A DNA stretch of 64,000 nt, from contig NZ_PXYJ01000003.1 in assembly GCF_003012815.1 (NCBI RefSeq), forward strand, positions 430,372 to 494,371, written 5' to 3'. The notes beneath the pieces were generated by a model. It did not search any database. It had not been told where the DNA came from and worked only from the letters and a program-made list of their open reading frames with translations. Shown here in pieces: positions 27,422 through 36,900 of this stretch (its first letter is position 1; each line of letters starts with the position of its first letter). A program made the position numbers and the translations under genes. Source of the DNA: Allosphingosinicella vermicomposti (lineage in GTDB: Bacteria; Pseudomonadota; Alphaproteobacteria; Sphingomonadales; Sphingomonadaceae).

Positions 27422-27904
27422 TCAGGGACCATCATCCGGCACCGGATAGCCGATGAATATCTTGGGCTTGTCCATCAGGATGTGGGTGGTCACGCGGTCG
27501 ACGCCCAAATCCCCCACGAGCCTGTCCCGAAGCTCTGTCCATTCCGGCATGTCCTTCACGACGATCTTGAGCAGATAGTCGATGTCCCCGCTAACATGCG
27601 ATGCCTCTACGACTTGCGGCAAGCCGTCCAGTGCGGCTTCGAAGCCCGCTTTCTCGTCCCGTTGGTGCCCCGCCAGCGTCACTTCCACCAAGAGAATGAG
27701 TCCGATGTCCAGCCGATAGGGGTCGAGCCGTGCGTGATAGCCTTGGATCACCCCGATCTGCTCTAGGTGACGCACGCGTGCGAGGCAGGCGCTCGGCGAC
27801 AGGGCGACGCGATCGGCTAGGGCTTGGTTCGTGACTCGACCGTCGGTCTGGAGAGCCTTCAGTATCCGGCGATCGATCCGGTCCAGACGATATTCTGCTG
27901 TCAT
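27422..27904 (-). CDS. Lrp/AsnC family transcriptional regulator
   Basis: 160 residues: an N-terminal HTH (LDRIDRRILKALQTDGR, then LADRVALSPSACLARVRHLE) and an AsnC ligand-binding domain (GHVSGDIDYLL-like stretch, here SHVSGDIDYLLKIVVKD). Start at 27904 follows a GGAGG site ten bases away; the open frame to 28129 is not needed. Members respond to amino acids and are commonly autoregulated; the gene next to the glutamate-synthase-like locus could be a target (inference). Confidence 0.9.
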   Translation of the reverse strand: MTAEYRLDRIDRRILKALQTDGRVTNQALADRVALSPSACLARVRHLEQIGVIQGYHARLDPYRLDIGLILLVEVTLAGHQRDEKAGFEAALDGLPQVVEASHVSGDIDYLLKIVVKDMPEWTELRDRLVGDLGVDRVTTHILMDKPKIFIGYPVPDDGP

Positions 27905-28037
27905 CTCTACATCACCTCCGCAGGATCTGCGGTTTTCGTCAAGGTCTTCGGAGCCACCTGCGGCTCCGATGCGGGTAGAAGGATAGACAGTCGCTCCCGC
28001 ATCGGGCGGGCTGCAAGAATATCGATGGAGACCTGTC

Positions 28038-28136
28038 ATGGCCTTGAGAGAACGTTTTGAAGTCATCCTTTTCGCAACGATCCTGATCGCGGGCATCCCC
28101 GCCGTAGCCATGCTCAGCAATGCCGTCATGGGTTGA
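28038..28136 (+). CDS. Candidate 32-residue membrane peptide
   Basis: A short frame, MALRERFEVILFATILIAG and on to a stop, preceded by GGAG at 28027-28030. It has one hydrophobic helix of about 20 residues after a charged head, the pattern of a small single-pass membrane protein. It is divergent from the Lrp gene and ends nine bases before the end of mrpG on the other strand. Too short for the usual gene callers; existence not proven. Confidence 0.4.
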   Translation: MALRERFEVILFATILIAGIPAVAMLSNAVMG

Positions 28137-28144
28137 GGACCGAT

Positions 28145-28519
28145 CTAGATTTCTGCAAGAGCCTGCTCGTCATTCTCGTCGATCAGCGGGACATCCTCCC
28201 TGCCCTCAGTCCGGTCGCGGTAAAGCGCGGCGCGGGCGAGGAGCATAAGAGTGACGGGCGTTGTGATCGTCACAAAGGCGAGGATCAGCAGCTCGTGTAC
28301 CAGCGGCCGGGATTGCAGGACCGAGAAGCAGGTCATCGATCCCAGCACGATGAATGCGGTGCCGAGCGTCGTCCCCAGGGTCGGGGAATGAACGCGTTCG
28401 TAGAAGCTCCCCAGGCGGAGCAGGCCGAACGAGCCGATCAGGGTGATGGCCGCGCCTGTCACGATCAGGAACGCAACGATGAAGGCCGCCCAGGCGGGCA
28501 GGTCGGGCGCCTGGATCAT
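28145..28519 (-). CDS. mrpG: Na+/H+ antiporter subunit MrpG
   Basis: 124 residues with three membrane helices and the MrpG pattern (FGLLRLGSFYERVHSPTLG). Start at 28519 gives an ATGA overlap with mrpF. Last gene of the six-gene operon. The charged tail is cytoplasmic. Confidence 0.9.
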   Translation of the reverse strand: MIQAPDLPAWAAFIVAFLIVTGAAITLIGSFGLLRLGSFYERVHSPTLGTTLGTAFIVLGSMTCFSVLQSRPLVHELLILAFVTITTPVTLMLLARAALYRDRTEGREDVPLIDENDEQALAEI

Positions 28520-28800
28520 TCGATCACCTCCCCACGCATGAGGAATTTGGAAAGCGCGACGGTGCCCGCGAAGCCGAGCAGGGCAATGGCGAGCGAGGCT
28601 TCGAAATAAAGGGTGCGGCCGGTTTGTACCCCGAAGGTCAGGAGCATCAGCATCGCATTCACATAGAATGTGTCGAGGCCCAGCACCCGATCCTGCGCGC
28701 GCGGGCCGAAGAGGAGCCGGTAGGCCGCGCAGCCCATCGCCCCGCCCAGCATCACCTGCGCGGCCGTGATGGACCAGGCGAGAAAGAGCGTCGGCGTCAC
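28516..28800 (-). CDS. mrpF: Na+/H+ antiporter subunit MrpF
   Basis: 94 residues with three membrane helices and the family motif GPRAQDRVLGLDTF. GTG at 28800 overlaps the mrpE stop as GTGA. Part of the multi-subunit antiporter complex. Confidence 0.9.
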   Translation of the reverse strand: MTPTLFLAWSITAAQVMLGGAMGCAAYRLLFGPRAQDRVLGLDTFYVNAMLMLLTFGVQTGRTLYFEASLAIALLGFAGTVALSKFLMRGEVIE

Positions 28801-29285
28801 TCGAAAATCTCCATGAGCAGGGCTTCGTAGCGCCGCTTGATGAGCGCGATCCATTCCTGTTCGTCGATGAGATCGAGCACATGCACCAACAGCGAATTGC
28901 TCTTACGGTCGAACTGGACCCACATCGTGCCCGGCGTCGCCGTTATGATGCAGGCGAGCACCGCCACGCCATATTGATTGCGCAAGTCAATCGGCATCCG
29001 GACGAAACCCGACACCCGATCCTTTTGAGCCGGAAAGAGCACGATCCTGGCGACCGCGATGTTCGAACGAACGATGTCGACGATAACCGATGCCAGGAGG
29101 CGCGGGATCGGCCGCACCGACCGCAGTTGCACCTTTTCCGGCTTGAGCGCCGTCATGGCCCCCGACGCGAGAAGAGCGACGGCTCCGCCAAGCACGATCT
29201 GACCGGGAGAAACCGATTGGTTGAGGAGCAGCCACATCAGCAGCAGGCTGAAGGCAAGCAGCGGATGGGGAATGAATCGCTTCAC
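28797..29285 (-). CDS. mrpE: Na+/H+ antiporter subunit MrpE
   Basis: 162 residues: N-terminal membrane helices (PHPLLAFSLLLMWLLLNQS) and the conserved TPGTMWVQFD stretch with a cytoplasmic tail ending in YEALLMEIFE. GTG at 29285 overlaps the mrpD stop as GTGA; the frame open to 29567 lies within mrpD and is a shadow. Confidence 0.9.
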   Translation of the reverse strand: MKRFIPHPLLAFSLLLMWLLLNQSVSPGQIVLGGAVALLASGAMTALKPEKVQLRSVRPIPRLLASVIVDIVRSNIAVARIVLFPAQKDRVSGFVRMPIDLRNQYGVAVLACIITATPGTMWVQFDRKSNSLLVHVLDLIDEQEWIALIKRRYEALLMEIFE

Positions 29286-30874
29286 GGCGTCGTCCCTTCC
29301 TCCGGATCCGAGAGGATCGCGGGGGGCTGTCTGGCGGTGACGTCGAGCGCGTCGGCGGTTTGCTCCATGTAACGCATGATCGGCCCCGCGAAGATCATGA
29401 GCCCCAAGCAGAGTGCAAGGAGCATCCCGACCGGCACGGCTTCGACAAGACGCAAATCCCGGCTCGGCCGGTCCGGCGTCCAGATGAGATCGACGCCCGC
29501 ACGGCTGGTCGCAATGATGGTCGCGAGCCCCGACAGCAGGATGAGCGCGGCGAGCGTCCAGGTCCATGGGCTTATGCCTGTATCGAGCAGGCCGTTGATG
29601 ATGGCGAACTTGGCGATGAAGCCCGACAAGGGTGGCAATCCTGCCAGCAGCAGGGCGCAGAACATGAAACCGCCGCCCAGGATCGCGAGCGTCGCCGGGA
29701 TGACCACGCCAACCTCGTTTTCCTGATCCTCCTCCCGAACGCCGACATACTCATCGTCGAACACCGCGTCGGCCGGAGGGGACGTATCCATGTCCGTCTC
29801 CGCCCGCCCCACAAGCTCGATCAGGAGGTAGAAAGCGCTCACCCCCAAGGTCGAGCTGACGAGATAGAATAAAGCGCCGCTCAGCACCGCTTCTCCCGCA
29901 CCGATCGACGCGAGCAAGGTGCCCGACGAAATGATGAGCGAATAGCCAGCAAGGCGGGACAGCGATTTCGACGACAGGACGCCGATCGTTCCGAACGCGA
30001 TCGTCGCGAGCCCGCCGATCTGCAGCCATTCGTCAACGACATGGGTCGCCGACCCGCTCGGGTCCTGGGGCAGCAGCAGCAAGACCCTGAGCATCGCATA
30101 GATGCCGACCTTGCTGAGAATGGCGAACAGCGCGGCGACCGGCGGGACGGCGGCGGAATAGGTGCCCGGCAGCCAGAAGCCCAGCGGCCACATGCCCGCC
30201 TTGATGAAGAAAGCGACGCCCAGGATTCCGATGCCGGCTTGCAGAAGCATCAGGTCTTCGGCCGCAACCGCCGGTATCCGCGCGGCGAGATCCGCGACGT
30301 TGAGCGTGCCTGTGACGCCGTAGGTCAGGCTGGCGCCGATCAGGAACAGCAAGGATGTGGCGATGTTGATCGACACATAGTGCAGGCCTGCGGTCACTCG
30401 CTTCCGTCCCGCGCCGTGCAGCAGCAGTCCGTAGGATGCCGCCAGCAACACTTCGAAGAAGACGAAGAGATTGAACAGGTCGCCGGTCAGGAACGCGCCG
30501 TTCAAACCCATCAGCTGGAGCAGGAACAAGGCGTGAAAGCGTGGCCCTGCCCTATCCCAGCGCGCCGTCGCATAGAGAAGCGACGTGAAGCCAAGAATGT
30601 TGGTGAGGAGCAACATGGCGGCCGACAGTCGATCGAGCACCAGCGTGATGCCGAAGGGCGCCGGCCAATCACCCAGCAGATAGATGAGCGGATCGTGAGA
30701 GGCAGCGGCGGTGCGCAGGAGCAGGACAGAGATCGTGATCAACGCCATGACCGTTGCCAGGGAAATGACGCGCTTCAACACGCGTCGGCGTTCGGACATC
30801 AGCAGCATCGCCGCGCTTGCCGCCAGGGGTAGCAGCACGGGCATGACGATCAGATGATCGGCCACCCCCGCCAT
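29282..30874 (-). CDS. mrpD: Na+/H+ antiporter subunit MrpD
   Basis: 530 residues with about 14 membrane helices, a homologue of complex I subunits NuoM/N. The proton-channel stretch around KAGMWPLGFWLPGTYS carries the conserved Lys. An acidic loop (VFDDEYVGVREEDQENEVG) near residue 375-400 is a cytoplasmic insertion seen in group 2 members. Starts in a TGATG junction with mrpC. Confidence 0.93.
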   Translation of the reverse strand: MAGVADHLIVMPVLLPLAASAAMLLMSERRRVLKRVISLATVMALITISVLLLRTAAASHDPLIYLLGDWPAPFGITLVLDRLSAAMLLLTNILGFTSLLYATARWDRAGPRFHALFLLQLMGLNGAFLTGDLFNLFVFFEVLLAASYGLLLHGAGRKRVTAGLHYVSINIATSLLFLIGASLTYGVTGTLNVADLAARIPAVAAEDLMLLQAGIGILGVAFFIKAGMWPLGFWLPGTYSAAVPPVAALFAILSKVGIYAMLRVLLLLPQDPSGSATHVVDEWLQIGGLATIAFGTIGVLSSKSLSRLAGYSLIISSGTLLASIGAGEAVLSGALFYLVSSTLGVSAFYLLIELVGRAETDMDTSPPADAVFDDEYVGVREEDQENEVGVVIPATLAILGGGFMFCALLLAGLPPLSGFIAKFAIINGLLDTGISPWTWTLAALILLSGLATIIATSRAGVDLIWTPDRPSRDLRLVEAVPVGMLLALCLGLMIFAGPIMRYMEQTADALDVTARQPPAILSDPEEGTTP

Positions 30875-31212
30875 CAGCCCTCATCCCCATCGACATGGTC
30901 GGTCCCCGTCAGGCCGCGTGCGGCGAGGAGGACGACGAGGAGCAGGGCAGTCATGGCAAAGGAAATGACGATCGCCGTCAGCACCAGTGCCTGGGGAAGC
31001 GGATCGGCATATTGCGCGGGATCGGCCGCCCCGCCGCGCTCGACAATCGCGGGCGCATCGACCCGCAGCCGCCCCATCGCATAGATGAAGAGATTGACGG
31101 CATAGGATAGCAGCGACAGGCCGATGATCACCTGGAACGTGCGGGGCCGCAGGATCAACCATACGCCCGATCCGGTGAGAATGCCGATGCCGAGGGCAAG
31201 GACGAGCTCCAT
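30874..31212 (-). CDS. mrpC: Na+/H+ antiporter subunit MrpC
   Basis: 112 residues, a NuoK-like protein with three membrane helices and the conserved YADPLPQALVLTAIVI stretch. Start at 31212 is set by the TGATG junction with mrpA; the longer open frame is inside mrpA. Confidence 0.92.
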   Translation of the reverse strand: MELVLALGIGILTGSGVWLILRPRTFQVIIGLSLLSYAVNLFIYAMGRLRVDAPAIVERGGAADPAQYADPLPQALVLTAIVISFAMTALLLVVLLAARGLTGTDHVDGDEG

Positions 31213-34130
31213 CAGCCTTCTCCCTGTTCCAACGCCTGCTGGCGAAGGATGGAAGCAGACGGCCTGCGGATCGACTGATGCGCGATAGCAATCAGGATGA
31301 GGGCGGTAGCGCCGACAACGATGAGAAATACGCCGAGATCGAACAGCAGGGCGCTGGCTGCCGGCACCTTCCCCACGATAGGCAGATCGAGATAGCCGAA
31401 ATAGGATGTGAGGAACGGATGCCCGAACAGCCAGGCCCCCATTCCCGTCAGCAGCGCGAGAAGCAGGCCAAAGCCGATCCATCGCGCCGGCTGCACCCGC
31501 AACCGGGCTTCAACCCGTCTCGTACCGGACGCCATGTAGAGGACGATAAGCGCGATCGACAGGGTGATGCCCGCCGCGAACCCGCCGCCCGGCATGTCGT
31601 GACCGCGTATCCACAAATAGATGGCGAACACCATTATTACGGGAAACAGCCATTCCATGATCACCCGCGGGATGAGAAGATAGTCTTTGAGCGTGTCGCC
31701 GACCTGCCTTCCTTCACGCGCCTCGTCGATCGCATTTTGCACACGTTGCTGGGCCGGAGCGCCAACACTTTCCTGGGCTGGCCGAAAACGCCTCAGCAAC
31801 GCGAAGACGGTGAGAGCCACGATGGCGAGGACGGTCACTTCGCCGAGCGTGTCGAAAGCCCGGAAATCGACGAGGATGACGTTGACGACGTTGGTTCCGC
31901 CCCCTTCTGGATAAGCGCGTTCGACGAAGAAACGCGATACACTGCCGGGCAATGGTCGCGTCATGACCGCATAAGCGATGAGCGTCATGCCAAGGCCTGC
32001 CGCAACCGCGATTGTAAGATCAATGGCGCGCCGCAGGGTGACCGAAGCTGCCCGCCCGCCCGGCCAGACCTCCTCCGCCCTTATGGGAAGCCAGCGCAGG
32101 CCGAGCAGCAGAAGCACCGTCGTAACCGTCTCTACCAGAAGCTGGGTGAGCGCGAGATCGGGCGCTGAAAGCCACAGGAAGGTGATGCAGCAGACAAGCC
32201 CTGCGCCTCCCGTCAGGATAAGGGCGGCCAGGCGATGATATTTGGCCAGCCACGCCGCACCGATCGCGCAGGCGCCGCCAATCATCCAGACGACGGCAAA
32301 ACCTGGATCGACGACGGTTCCTTGATGATCGCCGAGCCCGTAGCCGAGCCTGGTAAAGGGCAGCAGCCCAGCAAGGAGCGCCACGACGACGAGCAGACGA
32401 AGCTGCGGTTGCAGCCTGCGCGTGCCGAGGAGCCGTTCAAGCGCACGTGCCGTGTCGACAATGGCGGCAAGCGAAGCCTCGAAAATCTTTCGCCCCTTCA
32501 GTCTGCGGATCAGCGGCGCGCCGTCCTGCCGGTTCAGGGTCTTTCGGAACAAGAGGTAAGCGCCGGTGCCCAACCCAAGTGCCGCGATGCTCATGAACAA
32601 AGGCGGGTTGAAGCCATGCCACACGGCCAGGCTATAGGCCGGTGTGGCGTCGCCAAGCACCGAATGGACCGCCGTCGCCAGATAGGGGCCGATGGTCATT
32701 GCCGGAAGGATGCCGACGAGCAGGCAGGCGACAACCAGAATTTCGATTGGAACGCGCATCCAATGGGGCGCCTCCCCAGGAATGCGCGGCAGCCCTTGCG
32801 GCGCGGGTCCGAAGAAGGTCTGGTGGATAAAGCGCAGCGAATAGAGCACCGCAAAGGCGCTCGCCAGGGTTGCGAGGGCCGGCAGGGCCTGATCGATGAT
32901 CGTACCGCTATGCTCCGCAAGCGATGCGGAGAGGAACATTTCCTTCGACAGGAAGCCGTTGAGCAACGGAACGCCCGCCATCGCCGCCGCCGCGACCATC
33001 GCCAGCGTCGCGGTGATCGGCATGAACCGGTAAAGACCGCTTAGGCTCCTTAAGTCGCGCGTGCCGGTTTCGTGATCGATGATCCCCGCGGCCATGAACA
33101 AGGACGCCTTGAAGGTGGCGTGGTTCACCGCATGGAAGATCGCGGCCACTGCGGCGAGCGGGCTTCCGAGGCCCAGCAGCAGGGTGATGAGGCCGAGGTG
33201 GCTGATCGTCGAATAAGCGAGAAGTCCCTTGAGATCCTGTTGGAAGATCGCCGCCCAAGCCCCGATCAGCAGGGTAAGGAGCCCCGTCGTCGAGACGATG
33301 AAATACCATGCGTCCGTGCCCGCAAGCACCGGCCACAGGCGGATGAGGACGAAGACCCCCGCCTTCACCATCGTCGCCGAGTGAAGATAGGCCGAAACGG
33401 GCGTCGGCGCCGCCATGGCGTGGGGCAGCCAGAAGTGAAAAGGAAATTGCGCGCTTTTTGTGAACGCACCGAGCAGGATCAGGATCAGGGCCGGCAGATA
33501 TAGGTCGCTCGACTGGATGAGATCGCCCGAGGCAAGCACCCGGTCGAGATCATAACTCCCCACGATCTTGCCGATGAGCAGCACGCCGAGCAGTAGGCAG
33601 AGCCCCCCGGCAGCGGTCGCGATGAGGGCCATGCGCGCGGCGTCCCGCGCCGACTGATTATGATGCCAATAGCCGATCAGCAGGAAGGAAAAGAGGCTGG
33701 TCAGCTCCCAGAAAAAGGCCAACTGAATGAGGTTGCCCGACAGGACAAGGCCGAGCATCGATCCCATGAACGCCATCAGATAGGCGAAGAAGCGCGGAAC
33801 CGGATCTTCCGGCGACATGTAGTAGCGGGCGTAAAGCGTGACGAGCGCGCCAATGCCGAGCACCAGGATCGAGAAGATCCACGACAGGCCGTCGAGGCGA
33901 AGGAGGAAGTTGAGCCCGAGGGACGGCAACCATTCGATCTCGTTCCTCAGGACCGCGCGCCCTTCCACTGCAGGATAGAGATAGGCCGCTATGCCCAAAG
34001 CGATGAGCGTTGCCGCCCAGGTCAGCGCCCACGCCGGCGTACGCGCCGCCGGCTTGAGAAAGGCAGCGGTCAAGCTCCCCAGAAACGGGAGGATGAGCAT
34101 CGCGAGCAAAAGACCTTCAGGCGACGTCAT
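31212..34130 (-). CDS. mrpA: Na+/H+ antiporter subunit MrpA fused to MrpB
   Basis: 972 residues. The first 800 or so are MrpA, a NuoL-like protein with a channel stretch (FHFWLPHAMAAPTPVSAYLH) and its own C-terminal MrpB-like helices. The last 140 are a second MrpB domain (MEWLFPVIMVFAIYLWIRG, then HDMPGGGFAAG). The A-B fusion marks a group 2 (Pha/Mrp2) system, which exports Na+ (or K+) for protons at the inner membrane and serves alkaline or salt tolerance. First gene of mrpABCDEFG; an 18-base palindrome lies 45 bases upstream. The family's separate mrpB gene is absent as expected. Confidence 0.93.
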   Translation of the reverse strand: MTSPEGLLLAMLILPFLGSLTAAFLKPAARTPAWALTWAATLIALGIAAYLYPAVEGRAVLRNEIEWLPSLGLNFLLRLDGLSWIFSILVLGIGALVTLYARYYMSPEDPVPRFFAYLMAFMGSMLGLVLSGNLIQLAFFWELTSLFSFLLIGYWHHNQSARDAARMALIATAAGGLCLLLGVLLIGKIVGSYDLDRVLASGDLIQSSDLYLPALILILLGAFTKSAQFPFHFWLPHAMAAPTPVSAYLHSATMVKAGVFVLIRLWPVLAGTDAWYFIVSTTGLLTLLIGAWAAIFQQDLKGLLAYSTISHLGLITLLLGLGSPLAAVAAIFHAVNHATFKASLFMAAGIIDHETGTRDLRSLSGLYRFMPITATLAMVAAAAMAGVPLLNGFLSKEMFLSASLAEHSGTIIDQALPALATLASAFAVLYSLRFIHQTFFGPAPQGLPRIPGEAPHWMRVPIEILVVACLLVGILPAMTIGPYLATAVHSVLGDATPAYSLAVWHGFNPPLFMSIAALGLGTGAYLLFRKTLNRQDGAPLIRRLKGRKIFEASLAAIVDTARALERLLGTRRLQPQLRLLVVVALLAGLLPFTRLGYGLGDHQGTVVDPGFAVVWMIGGACAIGAAWLAKYHRLAALILTGGAGLVCCITFLWLSAPDLALTQLLVETVTTVLLLLGLRWLPIRAEEVWPGGRAASVTLRRAIDLTIAVAAGLGMTLIAYAVMTRPLPGSVSRFFVERAYPEGGGTNVVNVILVDFRAFDTLGEVTVLAIVALTVFALLRRFRPAQESVGAPAQQRVQNAIDEAREGRQVGDTLKDYLLIPRVIMEWLFPVIMVFAIYLWIRGHDMPGGGFAAGITLSIALIVLYMASGTRRVEARLRVQPARWIGFGLLLALLTGMGAWLFGHPFLTSYFGYLDLPIVGKVPAASALLFDLGVFLIVVGATALILIAIAHQSIRRPSASILRQQALEQGEG

Positions 34131-34174
34131 TCTGCCGATTCATTCCTTTCCTCCGGCTCGTTCGAGGCTCCGTC

Positions 34175-34192
34175 CGCTGCCACGTGGCAGCG
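34175..34192. promoter_or_regulatory. 18-base perfect palindrome upstream of the mrp operon
   Basis: CGCTGCCACGTGGCAGCG is its own reverse complement over all 18 bases. It sits 45 bases before the mrpA start in the 156-base gap to the stress-protein gene. With no loop it is more like a dimeric repressor site than an RNA hairpin. The binder is unknown. Confidence 0.55.
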
Positions 34193-34286
34193 ATCGCGGA
34201 TGGGGTCCACCCCTTTGATAGGTCATTATTGCTGGATCGGCACAGCGAAGCGTCACGGCGATGCAAGGCCAGGATTAGGCGCCCGT

Positions 34287-35141
34287 CTATCCGTTTGGAA
34301 CAATGAGCACATCGCGGTCGGTGCAGGCGAGGATGTCCTGGGCGACGCTGCCATGCACAAACCGGCTCAGCCCCTTGTCCCGGCCCGTGCCGACGACGAT
34401 CAGCCCTGCATCCTCGTCGCTGGCGCAATCGAGGATGCTGCGCGCCACGGTGCCATTCACGGGGGCAAGCACCTGCCGGGAGAAGGTGAAGTCACTGTCT
34501 TCAAGGAACAGGCTGAAGTCCCCGTAAGCTCTCTGACCCTCGCTCGCCACGTAGTGATCAATGGCTTCCCGCTCGCTCATTGCCCGCTTCATCATGCCCT
34601 GGGCCGGTGCATCGAAAGCGTGCATGGCGACGACGTTGGTGAGGTTCAGCATTTTCAGGCAACGGGCGCGCTTCGCGACAGCGTCCTGGGCTTCATCCAA
34701 ATCGAACGCCACCAGCGTTCTTTCATACGCCACCGACGGCACGCCTGCCGCGATAAGCACTGGCCGCAAGCTGCGCGCGATCGTCCGTTCCGCCGTCGTG
34801 CCGAAAAAGGCATCCCGGAGCCGCCGCCGATGCGGCCCGAGGACGACGATCCCGGCCTCGACCCTCTCGGCGGCTTGAAGAATCCCTGAAAACACGTCTT
34901 CCACAATCACTTCGACGCGCGCGGAGATGCCATCGATCTCCTTCATGGTATCGGCCGCTCCGTCCAATATGGACTGGGCTTCGGCTACCCTCGCATCGAT
35001 CGCATATTGAGGCTGATCGACGTCGACCACGTGGATCAGCACCACTTCTGCATGCATATCCTTGGCGATGATGGTGGCGCGGCGCAGCGCACGATCAGAT
35101 CGCGTGGAGAAATCGGTCGCGACTAAAATCGGCCCGGTCAT
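34287..35141 (-). CDS. Tandem universal stress protein
   Basis: 284 residues, two Usp domains in a row (about 1-140 and 145-284). The second keeps the ATP-binding pattern G-x2-G-x9-G-S (GTGRDKGLSRFVHGS); in the first the motif is degraded (GPHRRRLRDAFFGTTAE), so only the second probably binds ATP. Start at 35141 follows GGAGATCGA. It is 12 bases from the end of the upstream lipoprotein gene and may be co-transcribed with it. Confidence 0.9.
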   Translation of the reverse strand: MTGPILVATDFSTRSDRALRRATIIAKDMHAEVVLIHVVDVDQPQYAIDARVAEAQSILDGAADTMKEIDGISARVEVIVEDVFSGILQAAERVEAGIVVLGPHRRRLRDAFFGTTAERTIARSLRPVLIAAGVPSVAYERTLVAFDLDEAQDAVAKRARCLKMLNLTNVVAMHAFDAPAQGMMKRAMSEREAIDHYVASEGQRAYGDFSLFLEDSDFTFSRQVLAPVNGTVARSILDCASDEDAGLIVVGTGRDKGLSRFVHGSVAQDILACTDRDVLIVPNG

Positions 35142-35152
35142 TCGATCTCCTT

Positions 35153-36466
35153 TCACGTCGCACCTGCACCCGATCGGCCCTGATGCCCGGTGGGCGTGAT
35201 CCTCCAGATGCAATTGGACAGGTCATCCGCGACGATCAGCGCGCCCCGGGGATCGACGGTGACGCCGACCGGGCGTCCGCGCGCCTTGCCGTCTTTCCAG
35301 AACCCGGCGACGAAATCGATTGGGTCGCCGGCGGGCCGACCGTTGCGGAACGGCACGAATACGACCTTGTAGCCGACCGGCGGCTTGCGGTTCCAGCTGC
35401 CATGCTCCCCGACGAACACGCCATCGGCGAACCTCGCTCCCATCGCGGGCGTGGAAAAGGAAAGGCCCAGCGCGGCGACATGCGAGCCTAAAGCGTAATC
35501 GGGCCGGAGCGCGGCGGCGACTTTATCCGGCCGTTGCGGACGAACCCTCACGTCTACTTGTCCGCCCCAATAGCTATAGGGCCATCCATAAAATCCGCCT
35601 TCACGCACCGCCGTGATGTAATCGGGGACAAGGTTTGGACCGATCTCGTCCCGTTCGTTCACCGCGGCCCAGATCTGCCCAGTGCCGGGCTGGGTCGCCA
35701 GGGCGGTCGGATTGCGAAGGCCTGTGGCAAAAGGCTTGTGGTGTCCGGTCTCGGCCTCCACCTCCCAGATCATCGCGCGGTCCTGTTCGGCGAGCAAACC
35801 GCGCTCGGTGATGTTGCTGTTCGATCCGATGCCGACATAGAGGAACCGCCCGTCCGCACTGGCGGTCAGCGACTTCGTCCAATGATGGTTGATGAGCGAG
35901 GGCAGATCCGTCACCTTGACCGGAGCCCCGCTGGCGCGAACCTGGCCGGGGCGGTAGTCGAACCGCACCAGGGCATCCTGATTAGCGACGTAGAGCTGGC
36001 TCCCGACCAGCGCCAGACCGTAGGGTGCGTTGAGGCCGTCGGCAAAAACGGTGCGGCCTTCATAGATGCCGTCGCCGTCCGCATCGCGCAGCAGCGTCAG
36101 ACGGTTTCCGCCCTTCACCGGACTGGTCCCCTTGGCCTTGATCAGACCTGCAATGATGTCTTTGGGCGTGAGCTTCGGCGCAGCGCCGCCCCGCCCTTCA
36201 GCGACCAGGATGTCACCGTTCGGAAGGACCAGGGTCTGGCGGGGAATAGCAAGATCCGTTGATATCGCCCGGATCGTATAGCCTTGCGGCACAGACGGCA
36301 TCTGTCCGCCCCAACCCGCGGGCTCGGATATCTCCATGGTGGGAAGCACGCCGCGATGCGGCTTCGCGAGATCAGGATTGGGGCCATATTGCTGGCCGGC
36401 GGGTTCATCGCCGCATCCGGCGAGAAAGGCCGGGCACATCAAAGCCGCAACAAGAAGCTTCCGCAT
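35153..36466 (-). CDS. Sorbosone/glucose dehydrogenase-like lipoprotein
   Basis: 437 residues. A lipobox (FLAGC, Cys18) directs it to the cell envelope. The rest is a six-bladed propeller of the PQQ-type glucose/sorbosone dehydrogenase family: DGDGIYEGRTVF, GLNAPYGLAL, GLRNPTALA, GEHGSWNRKPPVGYKVVFVPF and VGVTVDPRGALIVADD. These enzymes oxidise sugars with PQQ or are soluble homologues of unknown substrate. Start at 36466 touches the DUF2231 stop (TGATG), so both are one unit. Confidence 0.88.
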   Translation of the reverse strand: MRKLLVAALMCPAFLAGCGDEPAGQQYGPNPDLAKPHRGVLPTMEISEPAGWGGQMPSVPQGYTIRAISTDLAIPRQTLVLPNGDILVAEGRGGAAPKLTPKDIIAGLIKAKGTSPVKGGNRLTLLRDADGDGIYEGRTVFADGLNAPYGLALVGSQLYVANQDALVRFDYRPGQVRASGAPVKVTDLPSLINHHWTKSLTASADGRFLYVGIGSNSNITERGLLAEQDRAMIWEVEAETGHHKPFATGLRNPTALATQPGTGQIWAAVNERDEIGPNLVPDYITAVREGGFYGWPYSYWGGQVDVRVRPQRPDKVAAALRPDYALGSHVAALGLSFSTPAMGARFADGVFVGEHGSWNRKPPVGYKVVFVPFRNGRPAGDPIDFVAGFWKDGKARGRPVGVTVDPRGALIVADDLSNCIWRITPTGHQGRSGAGAT

Positions 36467-36900
36467 CACCTTCCTCCCGTCGCGCGGTAGCTGGAGAAGC
36501 CTGTCCAGATCGCCGCAAGGGCAAGCATTACGACGATACCTGACAAGATGGCCCCGCCCGGCATGCCAGACCAAGCATCTTCGGCATGAACCAGGGCATC
36601 GACGAACCCCAGCACCCACATCGCCGCGACAAGAAGGAAATAAATCACCCACCTTCGTTTGCGCCGAACATCGGCGCGCAACAGATCGATCACGGCCCAA
36701 GCGACGCAGACCCCTCCGAAAACCAATGCCCCGGCAATCAACCAGGAAGCGAAGTTCTTCCACTGGATCTGATAGGTGGAGGCGTAAGCGAGATCGCTGA
36801 TGAGCGCCGCCAGAAACAAGGCGAAGGCAGACGCAAGCAGAACGGCATGGAGCGGATCGAGAGGTTTCGAATATGGCCGATCGATGGCACCAACCGCCAT
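36466..36900 (-). CDS. DUF2231-type membrane protein
   Basis: 144 residues with four membrane helices and the DUF2231 pattern (LHAVLLASAFALFLAALISD, WLIAGALVFGG). Start at 36900 follows GGAGGAAGCC. The family often accompanies sorbosone dehydrogenase-like proteins, as here, and may provide an electron path to the membrane (inference). First gene of the unit with the lipoprotein. Confidence 0.85.
   Translation of the reverse strand: MAVGAIDRPYSKPLDPLHAVLLASAFALFLAALISDLAYASTYQIQWKNFASWLIAGALVFGGVCVAWAVIDLLRADVRRKRRWVIYFLLVAAMWVLGFVDALVHAEDAWSGMPGGAILSGIVVMLALAAIWTGFSSYRATGGR

Noticed and set aside
33660..34889. 409-codon + strand frame over mrpA and the stress protein
   Set aside because: Low-complexity Arg/Glu/Asp composition typical of antisense to membrane proteins.
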